The notes below the pieces were generated by a model, which saw only the letters and a list, made by a program, of their open reading frames with translations, was not told the origin of the DNA and did no database searches. DNA of 64,000 nucleotides, taken from assembly GCF_003030345.1 (NCBI RefSeq), contig NZ_CP028158.1, forward strand, positions 6,572,001-6,636,000. Direction: 5' to 3'. The translations under genes and the position numbers were made by a program. Shown one piece after another: positions 8,976-18,500 of this stretch; position 1 is the first letter of the stretch; every line of letters begins with the position of its first letter. The DNA comes from Plantactinospora sp. BC1. Lineage in GTDB: Bacteria; Actinomycetota; Actinomycetes; Mycobacteriales; Micromonosporaceae.

Positions 8976-9995
8976 ATCAGCGCCCGCAGGGTTCTCTTCG
9001 TCGGCGGCAGCGGGATCATCAGCTCCGCCTGTTCCCGGCTCGCGGTCGAGCACGGCATCGAGTTGACGGTGCTCAACCGGGGCACCACCACCCGGCGACC
9101 GCTGCCGGCCGGGGTCACGGCGCTCCGGGCCGACATCCGCGACCCGGACTCGGTCCGGGCGGCACTGGGCGGCCGGGAGTTCGACGCGGTCGTCGACTGG
9201 ATCGCCTTCACCCCGGCACACCTGCGGACCAGCATGGAGTTGTTCCGGGACCGGACCGGCCAGTACGTCTTCATCAGCTCGGCGTCGGCCTACCAGACTC
9301 CGCCGGCCCGGCTGCCGATCGTGGAGTCGACGCCGCTGCGCAACCCGTACTGGCGGTACTCGCGGGACAAGATTGCTTGTGAGGACCTGCTCGTCCGGGC
9401 GTACCGCGAGGACGCGTTCCCGGCCACCATCGTGCGCCCGTCGCACACCTACGACCGGACCCTGGTGCCGTTCGACGGCGGCTGGACGGTGGTCGACCGG
9501 ATGCGCCGGGGCCGGGAGATCGTCGTACACGGCGACGGTACCTCACTGTGGACACTGACCCACCACTCGGACTTCGCCCGGGGCTTCGTGCCGCTGCTCG
9601 GGCATCCGGCCGCGATCGGGGACACCTTCCACATCACCTCCGACGAGGCGCTCACCTGGAACCAGATCGCCGAGACGCTGGCGTCGGCGGCCGGCGTACC
9701 GGCCCGGATCGTGCACGTGCCCTCGGACGCGATAGCCGCGGCGGATCCGGAGTGGGGTGCCGCGCTGCTCGGCGACAAGACACACTCGATGGTCTTCGAC
9801 AACAGCAAGCTGCGCCGGCTGGTGCCGGACTTCGTCGCCACCGTCCCGTTCGCACAGGGCGCCCGGGAGATCGTCGATTGGTACGACGCCGACCCGACCC
9901 GGCAGCGGATCGACGCCCGGCTCGACGCGCTGCACGACCGCCTGGTCGAGACGTACCGGATCCGCGACCTGGTCGGGGCCGGCTCGGAGGACTAA
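8976..9995 (+). CDS. NAD-dependent epimerase/dehydratase-like SDR, apparent ATC start
   Basis: Extended SDR (339 aa). The Rossmann motif VLFVGGSGIISS is at residues 6-17, the catalytic Ser region is FISSASAYQ and the YxxxK motif is YSRDK; a C-terminal substrate domain follows. The frame is open back to a TGA at 8880-8882, yet has no ATG, GTG or TTG until TTG 9063, which would delete the whole dinucleotide-binding strand. An AGGAGG (8963-8968) sits seven bases before ATC 8976, so initiation at this rare codon is the best explanation. It resembles the group of SDRs that recast sugar nucleotides or bind RNA (CSP41-like); the substrate is unknown. Confidence 0.8.
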   Translation: MSARRVLFVGGSGIISSACSRLAVEHGIELTVLNRGTTTRRPLPAGVTALRADIRDPDSVRAALGGREFDAVVDWIAFTPAHLRTSMELFRDRTGQYVFISSASAYQTPPARLPIVESTPLRNPYWRYSRDKIACEDLLVRAYREDAFPATIVRPSHTYDRTLVPFDGGWTVVDRMRRGREIVVHGDGTSLWTLTHHSDFARGFVPLLGHPAAIGDTFHITSDEALTWNQIAETLASAAGVPARIVHVPSDAIAAADPEWGAALLGDKTHSMVFDNSKLRRLVPDFVATVPFAQGAREIVDWYDADPTRQRIDARLDALHDRLVETYRIRDLVGAGSED

Positions 9996-10834
9996 CGGCC
10001 GGGCACGGTGGCCAACCGGATCCGGACCAGCAGGTCGTGCAGGGCGGGCTCCGCTGCCGGCCGCTCCGGGAGCCGGGACGCCAACTGCGCCTCGTCCAGC
10101 GCCGCGTGCAGGGCGGTCAGGTCGGCGTCCAGCCGGTCGGCTCCGGGCGCCTCGGGGACTCCGGCGAGCAGGTCGTGCTCGCCGGCCGCCTTGGCCGCGA
10201 CCAGCGTGCCGAGGTAGCCCGGCGCCTCGGGCAGCTCCGCCCGCAGGGTCGGCAGGTGGGCCTCCAACCGGCCGGTCCGCATCAGATGGATGCCGGTGAG
10301 CAGGGTCCGGAACGTGTAGAGCAGCGGCTTCAACTCTCCGGTGCGGTCGAAGAGCCGGCGCTGGGTCTGCGCGAAACCCCGGTAGTGGTGCGCGTGGTGC
10401 CGGGTCAGGCAGGCCGGGGCCAGCGCGACCAGTTCGGCGTGCGCCTCCCCGGTCAGCACGACCAGCGGGGAGAGGAGCTGTTCCAGTACGTAGCCGTTGC
10501 GCCGGAGCAGCAGGTGGCCGAACTTCACCGCGTCGTGAGTGACCAGGTCGATCTCGACGCCGTCCCTGGTCCAGCTCCGGTCCACCGTGGCCGGCCCGTG
10601 CCGCAGCCCGACCACCTCGGCGGCCGGCAGCAGGTGCACGCCGCGCAGGTCGACGTCGGAGTCCCGGGACGGGAAGCCGTAGAGGTGCGCCCCGGAGACG
10701 GTGGCGAAGAGCAGCGGATAGGGCTGGTCGGCCACGACGTCGCGCAGCGCGGCCGGGTCCAGCCGGGTCAGGTCGGGTGCCGGGGGAGTGCGGCCGGTGT
10801 CGCCGGTCGTCGGGGTGGGTTCCGGGTGGCTCAT
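9992..10834 (-). CDS. RlaP/COG3541-type nucleotidyltransferase, second of pair
   Basis: Polymerase-beta-fold nucleotidyltransferase (280 aa). The active-site signature is SGAHLYGFPSRDSDVDLRG (about residues 47-65), with the two metal-binding Asp in DSDVD and a third acidic residue in DGVEIDLV. A helical C-terminal region follows (HHAHHYRGFAQTQ). It is a paralogue of the next gene upstream, and its ATG overlaps that gene's TGA (ATGA), so the two are translated together. Members of this family (RlaP, RNA-ligase-associated) have been proposed to act in RNA repair, but no biochemical role is shown for this subgroup. Its stop overlaps the convergent SDR gene by four bases. Confidence 0.82.
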   Translation of the reverse strand: MSHPEPTPTTGDTGRTPPAPDLTRLDPAALRDVVADQPYPLLFATVSGAHLYGFPSRDSDVDLRGVHLLPAAEVVGLRHGPATVDRSWTRDGVEIDLVTHDAVKFGHLLLRRNGYVLEQLLSPLVVLTGEAHAELVALAPACLTRHHAHHYRGFAQTQRRLFDRTGELKPLLYTFRTLLTGIHLMRTGRLEAHLPTLRAELPEAPGYLGTLVAAKAAGEHDLLAGVPEAPGADRLDADLTALHAALDEAQLASRLPERPAAEPALHDLLVRIRLATVPGR

Positions 10835-11781
10835 CCGAGTGCCTCCCGGGCGCTGCGGGCGCGTACCGAATAGAGCCAGGCGTCGACCCGGGCCGCGTCC
10901 GGCGCCGCCGGCAGCGGGGTGTGCGTGACGGCGTCGTCGAGGTCGGCGTGCAGGGCCAGCCGCCAGCGTTCTACCTCGGTCCAGCCGACCTCGCCCCGGC
11001 GTACGGCGAGCAGCCGTTCGCGGTGCTGTCCCACGTCCAGCTCCAGCCGGCCGTGCCGGAGCAGGTCACCGGCGGCGATCAGCAGCCGGAGCAGGTGCAT
11101 GACGTGCTTCCACCGGGGTTCGCCGTGCTGCCGCAGATCCGCCTCCAGCTTCTTGAACTGACTCAGCACGTAGCCGGAGTAGGTCTGGTAGGCGAGCTGG
11201 GAGAGGAACGCCGGCCGCAGGTCGAGGAGTTCCTCGCCGACCGGGGTGACGGTGAGCACGGTGCGGGAGTGCAGCACCTCCAGCAGGTTCGGGTTGGCCT
11301 TCAGGGCCAGCTCGCAGAAGCGCTCCACCTCCCAGGAGAACCGTTCCGGCTCCGGGCCGTCGAGATGGCTCGGCGGCTTGGCCAGCGACCAGAAGGCGGC
11401 GGCGGGCGCGGCGTAGACGCCCCGGACGTCGGTGTCGGACTCCTCGGTGGCCAGCCCGAACGCGCGGGAGCCGACCACCGCGGCGTAGATGGTGTGCCGG
11501 ACGACCAGGTCGGGGCCGTCGACCGCCGCCGTGCCCGCCTCGACCGCCAGGTTCTGCTGGTACGCCTTGCGGAGCGCGAGCTGCCCGCGCGGGCTGCGCA
11601 GCCGCCGCCCGTCGGTGAGCTGGACCAGGTAGTCGTCGCCGGTCGGGTCGTGGTCGAGCACCCGGCCGGTGGCGCCGCGCTGCACCCGGGTGCCGGCCAG
11701 GTCGACGCCGGTCTCCCGCAGCACCACCTGGGTTCCGTCGGGTAACCGGGGAGACGTCGATCGCCTGGACACGACGGACAT
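10831..11781 (-). CDS. RlaP/COG3541-type nucleotidyltransferase, first of pair
   Basis: 316 aa. A small N-terminal beta-rich segment (about residues 1-75, including GATGRVLDHDPTGDDYLVQL) resembles a KOW/SH3-like barrel. It precedes the nucleotidyltransferase domain with VVGSRAFGLATEESDTDVRG, in which the Ser-Asp-Thr-Asp metal site is intact. The C-terminal half is helical (YSGYVLSQFKKLEADL and KWKHVMHLLRLL-like motifs) and similar to its coupled partner. Two different copies made from one message suggest a heteromeric enzyme or two substrate specificities. Target (RNA, protein or small molecule) cannot be told from sequence. Confidence 0.82.
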   Translation of the reverse strand: MSVVSRRSTSPRLPDGTQVVLRETGVDLAGTRVQRGATGRVLDHDPTGDDYLVQLTDGRRLRSPRGQLALRKAYQQNLAVEAGTAAVDGPDLVVRHTIYAAVVGSRAFGLATEESDTDVRGVYAAPAAAFWSLAKPPSHLDGPEPERFSWEVERFCELALKANPNLLEVLHSRTVLTVTPVGEELLDLRPAFLSQLAYQTYSGYVLSQFKKLEADLRQHGEPRWKHVMHLLRLLIAAGDLLRHGRLELDVGQHRERLLAVRRGEVGWTEVERWRLALHADLDDAVTHTPLPAAPDAARVDAWLYSVRARSAREALG

Positions 11782-12054
11782 CCTGCCGTACCGGAGGTCC
11801 CGCCGGCACCGGAGATCACGCCGGCACCGCTGGCACCAGGCGTGCCCGGCGCGGCGCGGCGGGCCCTCGGTCGACTCCTGTCACACCCTGCGGCGACAAT
11901 CGGGTGATGTTCCTCGCCACGCGGCCCGGCCCGGCCGGACGGTGCCGCCCCCCGGCCGGCCCAGTGGGTACGCTCGCTACCGGCGTGGGGTCCGCCCCGG
12001 CGCCCAGCCCGCCGACCAGCGGCGCACGACCGGCAACCCTGGGAGTTCACCTCG

Positions 12055-14112
12055 TTGACTGCACAGCCTGAAATCCTGTACGGGGCCGACGACCTCACCC
12101 ACCTGGAGGGTCTGGACGCGGTCCGGAAGCGCCCCGGCATGTACATCGGGTCGACCGACAGCCGTGGCGTGGGTCACCTGTTCAACGAGATCGTGGACAA
12201 CTCCACCGACGAGGGGGTCGCCGGCCACGCGACCCGGGTCGAGGTCACCCTGCACGCCGACGGCTCGGTGCAGGTCGACGACGACGGCCGGGGGATCCCG
12301 ACGGACGTGCACGCCAAGTCCGGGCTCTCCGGCGTCGAGCTGGTGCTGACCCGGCTGCACGCGGGTGGCAAGTTCGGCAACTCCGGCTACAAGACCTCCG
12401 GCGGCCTGCACGGGGTGGGCGCCTCGGCGGTCAACGCCCTCTCCCGGCGGTTCGACGTGACGGTGCGCCGGGACGGCAAGATCCACCAGATGTCGTTCCA
12501 GCACGGCGTACCGGGAATATTCGACGGCGCCGGCGCCGGGGCGACCTTCGCCGCGCACCCCGGGCTGCGCCTGCTCGGCAAGATGAAGCGGGGCGAGCGG
12601 ACCGGCACCTCGATCCGCTACTGGCACGACGCGCGTTACTTCGAGAGCGGCGCGACCCTCGACGTCGAGGCGGTCCGGACCAAGCTGCGGCACACCGCGT
12701 TCCTGGTGCCGGGCGTGACCTACGTGCTGCGGGACGCCACCGGCGGGGCGATCAGCGCCGAGACGTTCCACTTCCCGAACGGCCTGGCCGACATGGTCGA
12801 CTACCTGGCGCCGGCCGCCGAGAAGCCGGTCTCCGGCACGCTGCTGGTCACCGGCGAGGGCACCTACCGGGAGAACGCCGCCGACGCCAACGGCGTGATG
12901 CGCAGCAACGTCGAGCGCCGCGCCGAGGTCGAGGTGGCGTTCCGCTGGGGCACCGGCTACGAGCGGACCGTCGAGTGCTTCACCAACACCATCCGCAACG
13001 TGCACGGCGGCACCCACCGCCGGGGCTTCGAGCGGGGCGCCACCCGGGCCCTGGTCGACGCGATCCGCAACGCTCGCGGCCTGCTCAAGCCGAAGGAGGA
13101 CGCCCCGGTCCTGGACGACATCCTCGAGGGCCTCACCGCCGTCGTGCACGTCCGGATCCCGGAGCCGCAGTTCACCTCGCAGACCAAGGACGAGCTCTCC
13201 ACCGCCCCGGTGACCAAGGTGGTGCAGGCCGTCGTCGAGCAGCACATCAAGGCCTGGCTGGAGGACCGCAGGACCCGGGCCGAGGCGCGTACGGTGCTGC
13301 AGAAGATCGTCGACGCGGCCCGGGTCCGGCTGACCCAGAAGCAGCAGAAGGACGCCGCCCGGCGCAAGACCGCGCTGGAGGGCGCGGCGATGCCGCCGAA
13401 GCTGGTCGACTGCCGCTCCACCGGGGTCGAGCGGAGCGAGCTGTTCATCGTCGAGGGAGACAGTGCGCTCGGCACCGCCCGGCTGGCCCGCTCCAGCGAA
13501 TACCAGGCGCTGCTGCCGATCCGGGGCAAGATCCTCAACGTGCAGAAGGCCAGCCTCCAGCAGGTGCTGGACAACGCCGAGTGCTCGGCGATCATCCAGG
13601 TGCTCGGGGCGGGTTCCGGGCGCACCTTCGATCTCGGCTCGCTGCGCTACGGCCGCATCCTGATCATGGCGGACGCGGACGTCGACGGCTCGCACATCCG
13701 TACCCTGCTGATCACGCTCTTCGCGAAGTACATGCGGCCGGTGATCGAGGCGGGTCGGCTCTACGCCGCCGTGCCGCCGCTGCACAAGATCAGCACCAAG
13801 GGGAAGAACCCGGAGACCTTCTACACCTACACCCAGGCCGAGATGGAGGCCACGGTCGGCCGGCTGGAAAAGGCGAAGAAGCAGGTGGTGACCCCGATTC
13901 CCCGGTTCAAGGGTCTCGGTGAGATGGACGCCGACGAGCTGTGGGACACCACGATGAACCCGGCCAGCCGGATGGTCCGACGGATCACCATGGACGACGC
14001 CGAGGCGGCCGAGCAGGTCCTCGAACTGCTGATGGGCGAGAAGGTCGAGCCCCGGAAGAACTGGCTGATCGACTCGGCGAACCGGGTCGACCAGGAGGCG
14101 ATCGACGCCTGA
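12055..14112 (+). CDS. parE: Type IIA topoisomerase subunit B, ParE-like
   Basis: ATPase/TOPRIM subunit (685 aa). The GHKL ATP site shows NEIVDNSTDEG, DDGRGIP and GGLHGVGASAVNALS. The transducer region follows, then the TOPRIM motif EGDSALG (Glu467) and the metal site DADVDGSH (Asp540, Asp542, Asp544). The C-terminal signature PRFKGLGEMDADELW is intact. The start is TTG 12055, nine bases after GGGAG; no ATG or GTG in frame would keep the whole N-terminal arm. Streptomycetes carry such a second gyrase-like pair besides gyrBA. Adjacent subunit A supports a topoisomerase IV-like heterotetramer that unlinks chromosomes. Whether it is the cell's only such pair cannot be judged here. Confidence 0.93.
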   Translation: MTAQPEILYGADDLTHLEGLDAVRKRPGMYIGSTDSRGVGHLFNEIVDNSTDEGVAGHATRVEVTLHADGSVQVDDDGRGIPTDVHAKSGLSGVELVLTRLHAGGKFGNSGYKTSGGLHGVGASAVNALSRRFDVTVRRDGKIHQMSFQHGVPGIFDGAGAGATFAAHPGLRLLGKMKRGERTGTSIRYWHDARYFESGATLDVEAVRTKLRHTAFLVPGVTYVLRDATGGAISAETFHFPNGLADMVDYLAPAAEKPVSGTLLVTGEGTYRENAADANGVMRSNVERRAEVEVAFRWGTGYERTVECFTNTIRNVHGGTHRRGFERGATRALVDAIRNARGLLKPKEDAPVLDDILEGLTAVVHVRIPEPQFTSQTKDELSTAPVTKVVQAVVEQHIKAWLEDRRTRAEARTVLQKIVDAARVRLTQKQQKDAARRKTALEGAAMPPKLVDCRSTGVERSELFIVEGDSALGTARLARSSEYQALLPIRGKILNVQKASLQQVLDNAECSAIIQVLGAGSGRTFDLGSLRYGRILIMADADVDGSHIRTLLITLFAKYMRPVIEAGRLYAAVPPLHKISTKGKNPETFYTYTQAEMEATVGRLEKAKKQVVTPIPRFKGLGEMDADELWDTTMNPASRMVRRITMDDAEAAEQVLELLMGEKVEPRKNWLIDSANRVDQEAIDA

Positions 14113-14191
14113 TCCGTCCGCACGGACGGGCACGCGGAACCGACAGCGGCCGGGCATCCCCGGCCGGCGAGGAAAGGCAGCGCTGCACACC

Positions 14192-16717
14192 ATGGCACGC
14201 CGTACGGGCAAGGGACCCAAGGTCGACCTCTCCGCCTTCGACCAGGCGGGGGCAAGGGTCCTGGACAACCCACTGGCCACCGAGGTCGAGGACTCCTACC
14301 TGGAGTACGCCTTCTCGGTGATCCACTCCCGTGCGCTGCCGGACGCGCGGGACGGCCTCAAGCCGGTGCACCGGCGCATCCTCTACTCGATGAACGAGCA
14401 GGGGCACCGGCCCGACCGGGCACACGTGAAGTCGGCCCGGGTCATCGGTGACGTGATGGGTAAGTACCATCCGCACGGCGACACCGCGATCTACGACGCG
14501 ATGGTCCGGCTGGCCCAGGACTTCTCGCTGAACGTGCCGCTCATCGACGGTCATGGAAACTTCGGTTCCCAGGACGACGGACCGGCTGCCGCGCGTTACA
14601 CCGAGGCCCGGATGTCCCGCGAGGCGATGCTGCTGGTCGGCGAGCTGGGCGAGGGGACCGTCGACTTCAAGCCGAACTACGACGGTTCGCTGACCGAGCC
14701 CTCGGTGCTGCCGGCCGCCTTCCCGAACCTGCTGGTCAACGGCACCTCCGGGATCGCGGTCGGGATGGCCACCAACATGATCCCGCACAACCTCGGCGAG
14801 GTGGTCGCGGCGGCGCGCTGGCTGATCGACCACCCGGACGCCGACCTGGACAGGCTGATGGAGTTCGTCCCCGGCCCGGACCTGCCGACCGGCGGCCTGC
14901 TGCTCGGGCTGGACGAGGTGCGCAAGGCGTACGAGACGGGGCGGGGCGTGGTGCGGATGCGCGCCCGGGTCGAGACCGGTCCGCTGGAGGGGAGCCGGGG
15001 CCGGCAGGCGATCACCGTGGTCGAGCTGCCGTACGGGGTCGGCGCCGAGAAGATCATCGAGGCGATCACCGACGAGGTACGCGGCAAGCTGATCACCTCC
15101 GGCCCGCGCAAGGGCCAGCGGCAGGCCGCCCGGCTCCAGGGCATCGCCGACGTCAAGGACCTGACCGACCGGGAGAACGGCACCCGACTGGTGATCGAGT
15201 GCAAGGTGGGGGTGAACCCGCAGGCGCTGCTCGCCGACCTCTACCGGCTCACCCCGCTGGAGCAGTCCTTCGGGGTCAACAACCTCGTCCTGGTGGACGG
15301 CCAGCCGCAGACCCTCGGGCTCAAGCGGTTGCTGGAGGTCTTCCTGGCCCACCGCTACGAGGTGGTGACACGACGTACGACGTTCCGCCGGCGCAAGCGG
15401 GCCGACCGGCTGCACCTGGTCGACGGCCTGCTGATGGCGCTGCTCGACATCGACGAGGTGGTCCGGCTGATCCGGGCCAGCGAGAACGCCCAGGCCGCCA
15501 AGGACGGGCTGATGAGCCAGTTCGGGCTCTCCGAGATCCAGGCGACCTACATCCTCGACACCCCGCTGCGCCGGCTGACCAAGTTCGACCGGATCGAACT
15601 GGAGGTGGAGCGGGAGCGGCTGCGCGAGGAGATCGCCGCGCTGACCGAGATCCTCGACGACGACCGGGTGCTGCGTAAGGTCGTCTCCGACGAGCTGGCC
15701 TCGGTGGTGGACGAGTTCGGCACGAGGCGGCGTACCACGCTGATCGACGGGGACCTCAAGGAGGTGCTGGCGGCGTCGGCACCGGCCGGGCCGCTGGAGG
15801 TCGCCGACGACCCGTGTCAGGTGATCCTCTCCGCCACCGGGCTGGTCGCCCGGACCGCCGCCGAGTCGGAGGAGGCCGCCGAGGGGCGGCGCCGCAACGG
15901 CCGGACCAAGCACGACGCCGTACGCGCCGTCGTGCACACCACCGCACGCGGTCAGGTGCTGCTGGTGACGAGTGCGGGGCGGGCGTTCAAGACCGACGTA
16001 CTGCCGCTGCCGGTGCTGCCGGAGCAGGCCGGTACGGTCTCGCTCTCCGGCGGGATGTCCACCGCCGAGCTGGTGCCGCTGGAGCCGGGGGAGAGCGTCG
16101 TCGGGTTGGCGCCGCTCGGCGAGCGCGGCGCCGGCTCGCCCGGTCTGGCCCTCGGGACCAGGCAGGGTGTGGTCAAGGTCTGCGCCCCGGACTGGCCGGT
16201 CCGGTCCGACGAGTTCGAGGTGATCGGGCTGCGCGACGGCGACGAGGTGGTCGGGGCGACCTGGCTCACCGACGGTGCCGAGACGCTCGCCTTCATCGCC
16301 TCGGACGCCTCGCTGCTGCGCTTCCCGGCCAAGCTGGTCCGGCCGCAGGGCGTCAAGGGCGGCGGGATGGCCGGGATCAACCTCGGCTCCGGTGCCGAGG
16401 TGGTCTTCTTCGGCGCGGTCCGCACCGACGAGGCGGAGCACGGCGAGCCGATGGTGGTCACCTCGACCGGCAGCGGCGTGAAGGTGACCCCGTTCGCGCT
16501 CTATCCGGCGAAGGGTCGGGCCACCGGCGGGGTACGCGCACAGCGCTTCCTCAAGGGCGAGGCCAGACTGGTCGTCGCCTGGATCGGGCCGCGACCGGTG
16601 GGCATCAGCAAGCGCGGCGAGCCGATGGCGCTGCCCGAGCCGGACCAGCGCCGGGACGGCTCCGGGGTGGCGATGTTCGGCCCGGACAGGGTGGGGCACC
16701 TGATCGAACGCGGCTGA
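14192..16717 (+). CDS. parC: Type IIA topoisomerase subunit A, ParC-like
   Basis: DNA breakage-reunion subunit (841 aa). The winged-helix domain has GKYHPHGDTAIYD and the catalytic tyrosine in AARYTEAR (Tyr136). At the quinolone-pocket positions it has Thr98 and Asp102. A coiled-coil gate and tower follow (about 350-490), and then a C-terminal beta-pinwheel (about 515-835) with repeated GxV/F-K blades such as GRAFKTDVLPLP and KGGGMAGINLGSG. The canonical GyrA-box is not obvious, in keeping with a ParC rather than a GyrA role. It lies 79 bases after the ParE-like gene. A purine-rich GAGGAAAGG precedes the ATG at a longer than usual distance. Confidence 0.93.
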   Translation: MARRTGKGPKVDLSAFDQAGARVLDNPLATEVEDSYLEYAFSVIHSRALPDARDGLKPVHRRILYSMNEQGHRPDRAHVKSARVIGDVMGKYHPHGDTAIYDAMVRLAQDFSLNVPLIDGHGNFGSQDDGPAAARYTEARMSREAMLLVGELGEGTVDFKPNYDGSLTEPSVLPAAFPNLLVNGTSGIAVGMATNMIPHNLGEVVAAARWLIDHPDADLDRLMEFVPGPDLPTGGLLLGLDEVRKAYETGRGVVRMRARVETGPLEGSRGRQAITVVELPYGVGAEKIIEAITDEVRGKLITSGPRKGQRQAARLQGIADVKDLTDRENGTRLVIECKVGVNPQALLADLYRLTPLEQSFGVNNLVLVDGQPQTLGLKRLLEVFLAHRYEVVTRRTTFRRRKRADRLHLVDGLLMALLDIDEVVRLIRASENAQAAKDGLMSQFGLSEIQATYILDTPLRRLTKFDRIELEVERERLREEIAALTEILDDDRVLRKVVSDELASVVDEFGTRRRTTLIDGDLKEVLAASAPAGPLEVADDPCQVILSATGLVARTAAESEEAAEGRRRNGRTKHDAVRAVVHTTARGQVLLVTSAGRAFKTDVLPLPVLPEQAGTVSLSGGMSTAELVPLEPGESVVGLAPLGERGAGSPGLALGTRQGVVKVCAPDWPVRSDEFEVIGLRDGDEVVGATWLTDGAETLAFIASDASLLRFPAKLVRPQGVKGGGMAGINLGSGAEVVFFGAVRTDEAEHGEPMVVTSTGSGVKVTPFALYPAKGRATGGVRAQRFLKGEARLVVAWIGPRPVGISKRGEPMALPEPDQRRDGSGVAMFGPDRVGHLIERG

Positions 16718-16838
16718 GCGCCGTACGGCCGGGTTCGACTGTCCTTTTTCGTCGACTTCGGTTGTGGACCACCGGTCTGGCGGGAATGAGGGGGAGTACC
16801 CCCTCTTCCGGCACCCGAGCAGACCGATGGAGGTTGTC

Positions 16839-18500
16839 GTGGCCACCACCAGCGACAGCAGCGACACCGCCCCTGCCAAGACCGACACCGCCCCTGCCAA
16901 GACCGACACCGCCCCTGCCAGGACCGATGTGGACAGGGCGTTACTCGGCGGAGGCACCTACCGGAGCCTCGGGGAGCAGCGGCTCTCCCCGGCCGAGGAA
17001 CGGTTCGAGCGCGGCCGCCGGACCACCGGCCTCTGGCTCGCCCCGCTCGTCTCGGTGATCTTCCTGGCCCTGCCGCTCGACATGCCCGGCAACCAGCAGA
17101 CCCTGGCCGGCATCCTGCTCGGCGTCATCGTGCTCTGGGTCACCGAGCCGGTACCCATTCCGATCGGCGGGCTGCTCGGCGTCGCCGCCGTCGTCGTACT
17201 CGGAGTGGCGCCCGCCGACGACGTGCTCGGACCGTTCGGTTCCTCGACGGTCTTCACCTTCATCGGCGCGTTCATCCTCGCCCAGGCGATGCTCAAGCAC
17301 GGCCTGGCCCGGCGGTTCGCGTTCCGGATGCTGTCGCTGCCCGGCGTCGGTCGGACCACCGGCCGGGTGGTCGTCACCTTCGGCCTGATCACCGCGCTGC
17401 TCTCCGCCTTCGTCTCGAACACGGCCACCGTGGCGATGCTGTTGCCGACCGCGCTGGGCATCCTCGCGGTGATCGCGAAGCTGTTGCAGGAGCGCGGCAT
17501 CGCCAAGGCCGACTTCGACCCGACCCGGCTGCGGGTCGGCGTCGCGCTGATGCTCATGCTCGCCTACGGTGCCAGCGTCGGCGGCCTGCTCACCCCGGTC
17601 GGCACGCCACCGAACCTGATCGGCCGGGACCTGATCGCGGAGGCGACCGGGGAGCGGATCTCGTTCGCCGAGTGGATGGCGGTCGCCTTCCCGATCTGCG
17701 CGCTGATGTTCGTCGCGCTCGCCGTGGTGCTGCTGCTGTTGAACAAGCCGGAGATCCGCCGGATCGACGGCGTCGCCGAGTACGTCGCCGCCGAGCGCGC
17801 CCAACTCGGCCGGCTCTCCAGGGCCGAACGCAACACCCTGGTCGCCTTCACCGTCACGGTGGTGCTCTGGATCACCCCGGGTGTGGTGGCGCTGATCTGG
17901 GGCAGCGACTCCGGCCAGTACGAGTGGATCGGCGGCCGGCTCGACGAGGGGATCGTGGCGGTCTTCGGCGCCTCGCTGCTCTTCCTGCTCCCCACCGACT
18001 GGCAGAGCCGCTCGTTCACCCTCACCTGGTCCGACGCGGCCAGGATCGACTGGGGCACGATCCTGCTCTTCGGCACCGGCATCATCTTCGGCGCGCTGCT
18101 GGAGGGGAGCGGACTGGCCAAGACGATCGGCGACGGCAGCGCCGACCTGTTCGGGCTGAGCAGCACCTTCGCGATCACCGCCTTCGCGGTCCTGCTGGCG
18201 ATCGTCATCTCGGAGACGACCAGCAACACCGCCTCGGCCGCGGTGGTGGTACCGATCATCATCCCGGTCGCCGTGGCCGCCGGGATCAACCCGTTCGTAC
18301 CCGCGCTGGCGGCGACCTTCGCGGCCTCGTTCGGCTTCATGCTGCCGGTCTCCACCCCGCAGAACGCGATCGTCTACGGCTCGGGCGTCGTACCGATCAC
18401 CAAGATGATCCGCTCCGGCTTCTCCTTCGACATCCTGGGGGCGATCCTGATCCTGTTGATCCTTCCGCTGATGATCGCGCTCGTCGGGCTGGGTAGCTGA
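16839..18500 (+). CDS. SLC13/DASS family dicarboxylate transporter
   Basis: Sodium- or proton-coupled dicarboxylate carrier (553 aa). It has the two family half-sites: VSNTATVAMLLPT with GTPPNLIG in the first repeat and ETTSNTASAAVVV with STPQNAIV in the second (SNT and TPxN motifs that bind substrate and cation). About twelve hydrophobic segments begin near residue 65. The N-terminal 35 residues are a hydrophilic tail made of three DTAPAKT repeats. GTG 16839 was chosen because GGAGG at 16829-16833 lies just ahead of it; an ATG at 16827 falls inside that ribosome binding site. The TGA shares one base with the ATG of the dehydrogenase gene, so the substrate is probably tartrate, malate or a related C4 acid. 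Confidence 0.92.
   Translation: MATTSDSSDTAPAKTDTAPAKTDTAPARTDVDRALLGGGTYRSLGEQRLSPAEERFERGRRTTGLWLAPLVSVIFLALPLDMPGNQQTLAGILLGVIVLWVTEPVPIPIGGLLGVAAVVVLGVAPADDVLGPFGSSTVFTFIGAFILAQAMLKHGLARRFAFRMLSLPGVGRTTGRVVVTFGLITALLSAFVSNTATVAMLLPTALGILAVIAKLLQERGIAKADFDPTRLRVGVALMLMLAYGASVGGLLTPVGTPPNLIGRDLIAEATGERISFAEWMAVAFPICALMFVALAVVLLLLNKPEIRRIDGVAEYVAAERAQLGRLSRAERNTLVAFTVTVVLWITPGVVALIWGSDSGQYEWIGGRLDEGIVAVFGASLLFLLPTDWQSRSFTLTWSDAARIDWGTILLFGTGIIFGALLEGSGLAKTIGDGSADLFGLSSTFAITAFAVLLAIVISETTSNTASAAVVVPIIIPVAVAAGINPFVPALAATFAASFGFMLPVSTPQNAIVYGSGVVPITKMIRSGFSFDILGAILILLILPLMIALVGLGS
16863..16925 (+). repeat. Three 21-bp in-frame repeats in the transporter N-terminus
   Basis: Units begin at 16863, 16884 and 16905 and encode DTAPAKT, DTAPAKT and DTAPART. 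The first two are identical at DNA level. They sit in the cytoplasmic tail before the first membrane helix, so copy number could vary without harming transport. Confidence 0.9.

Noticed and set aside
11977-16957. Very long antisense frames (over 700 and 900 codons) opposite the topoisomerase genes
   Set aside because: Their translations are low-complexity Arg/Gly/Asp/His sequence; the + strand carries complete ParE and ParC motifs.
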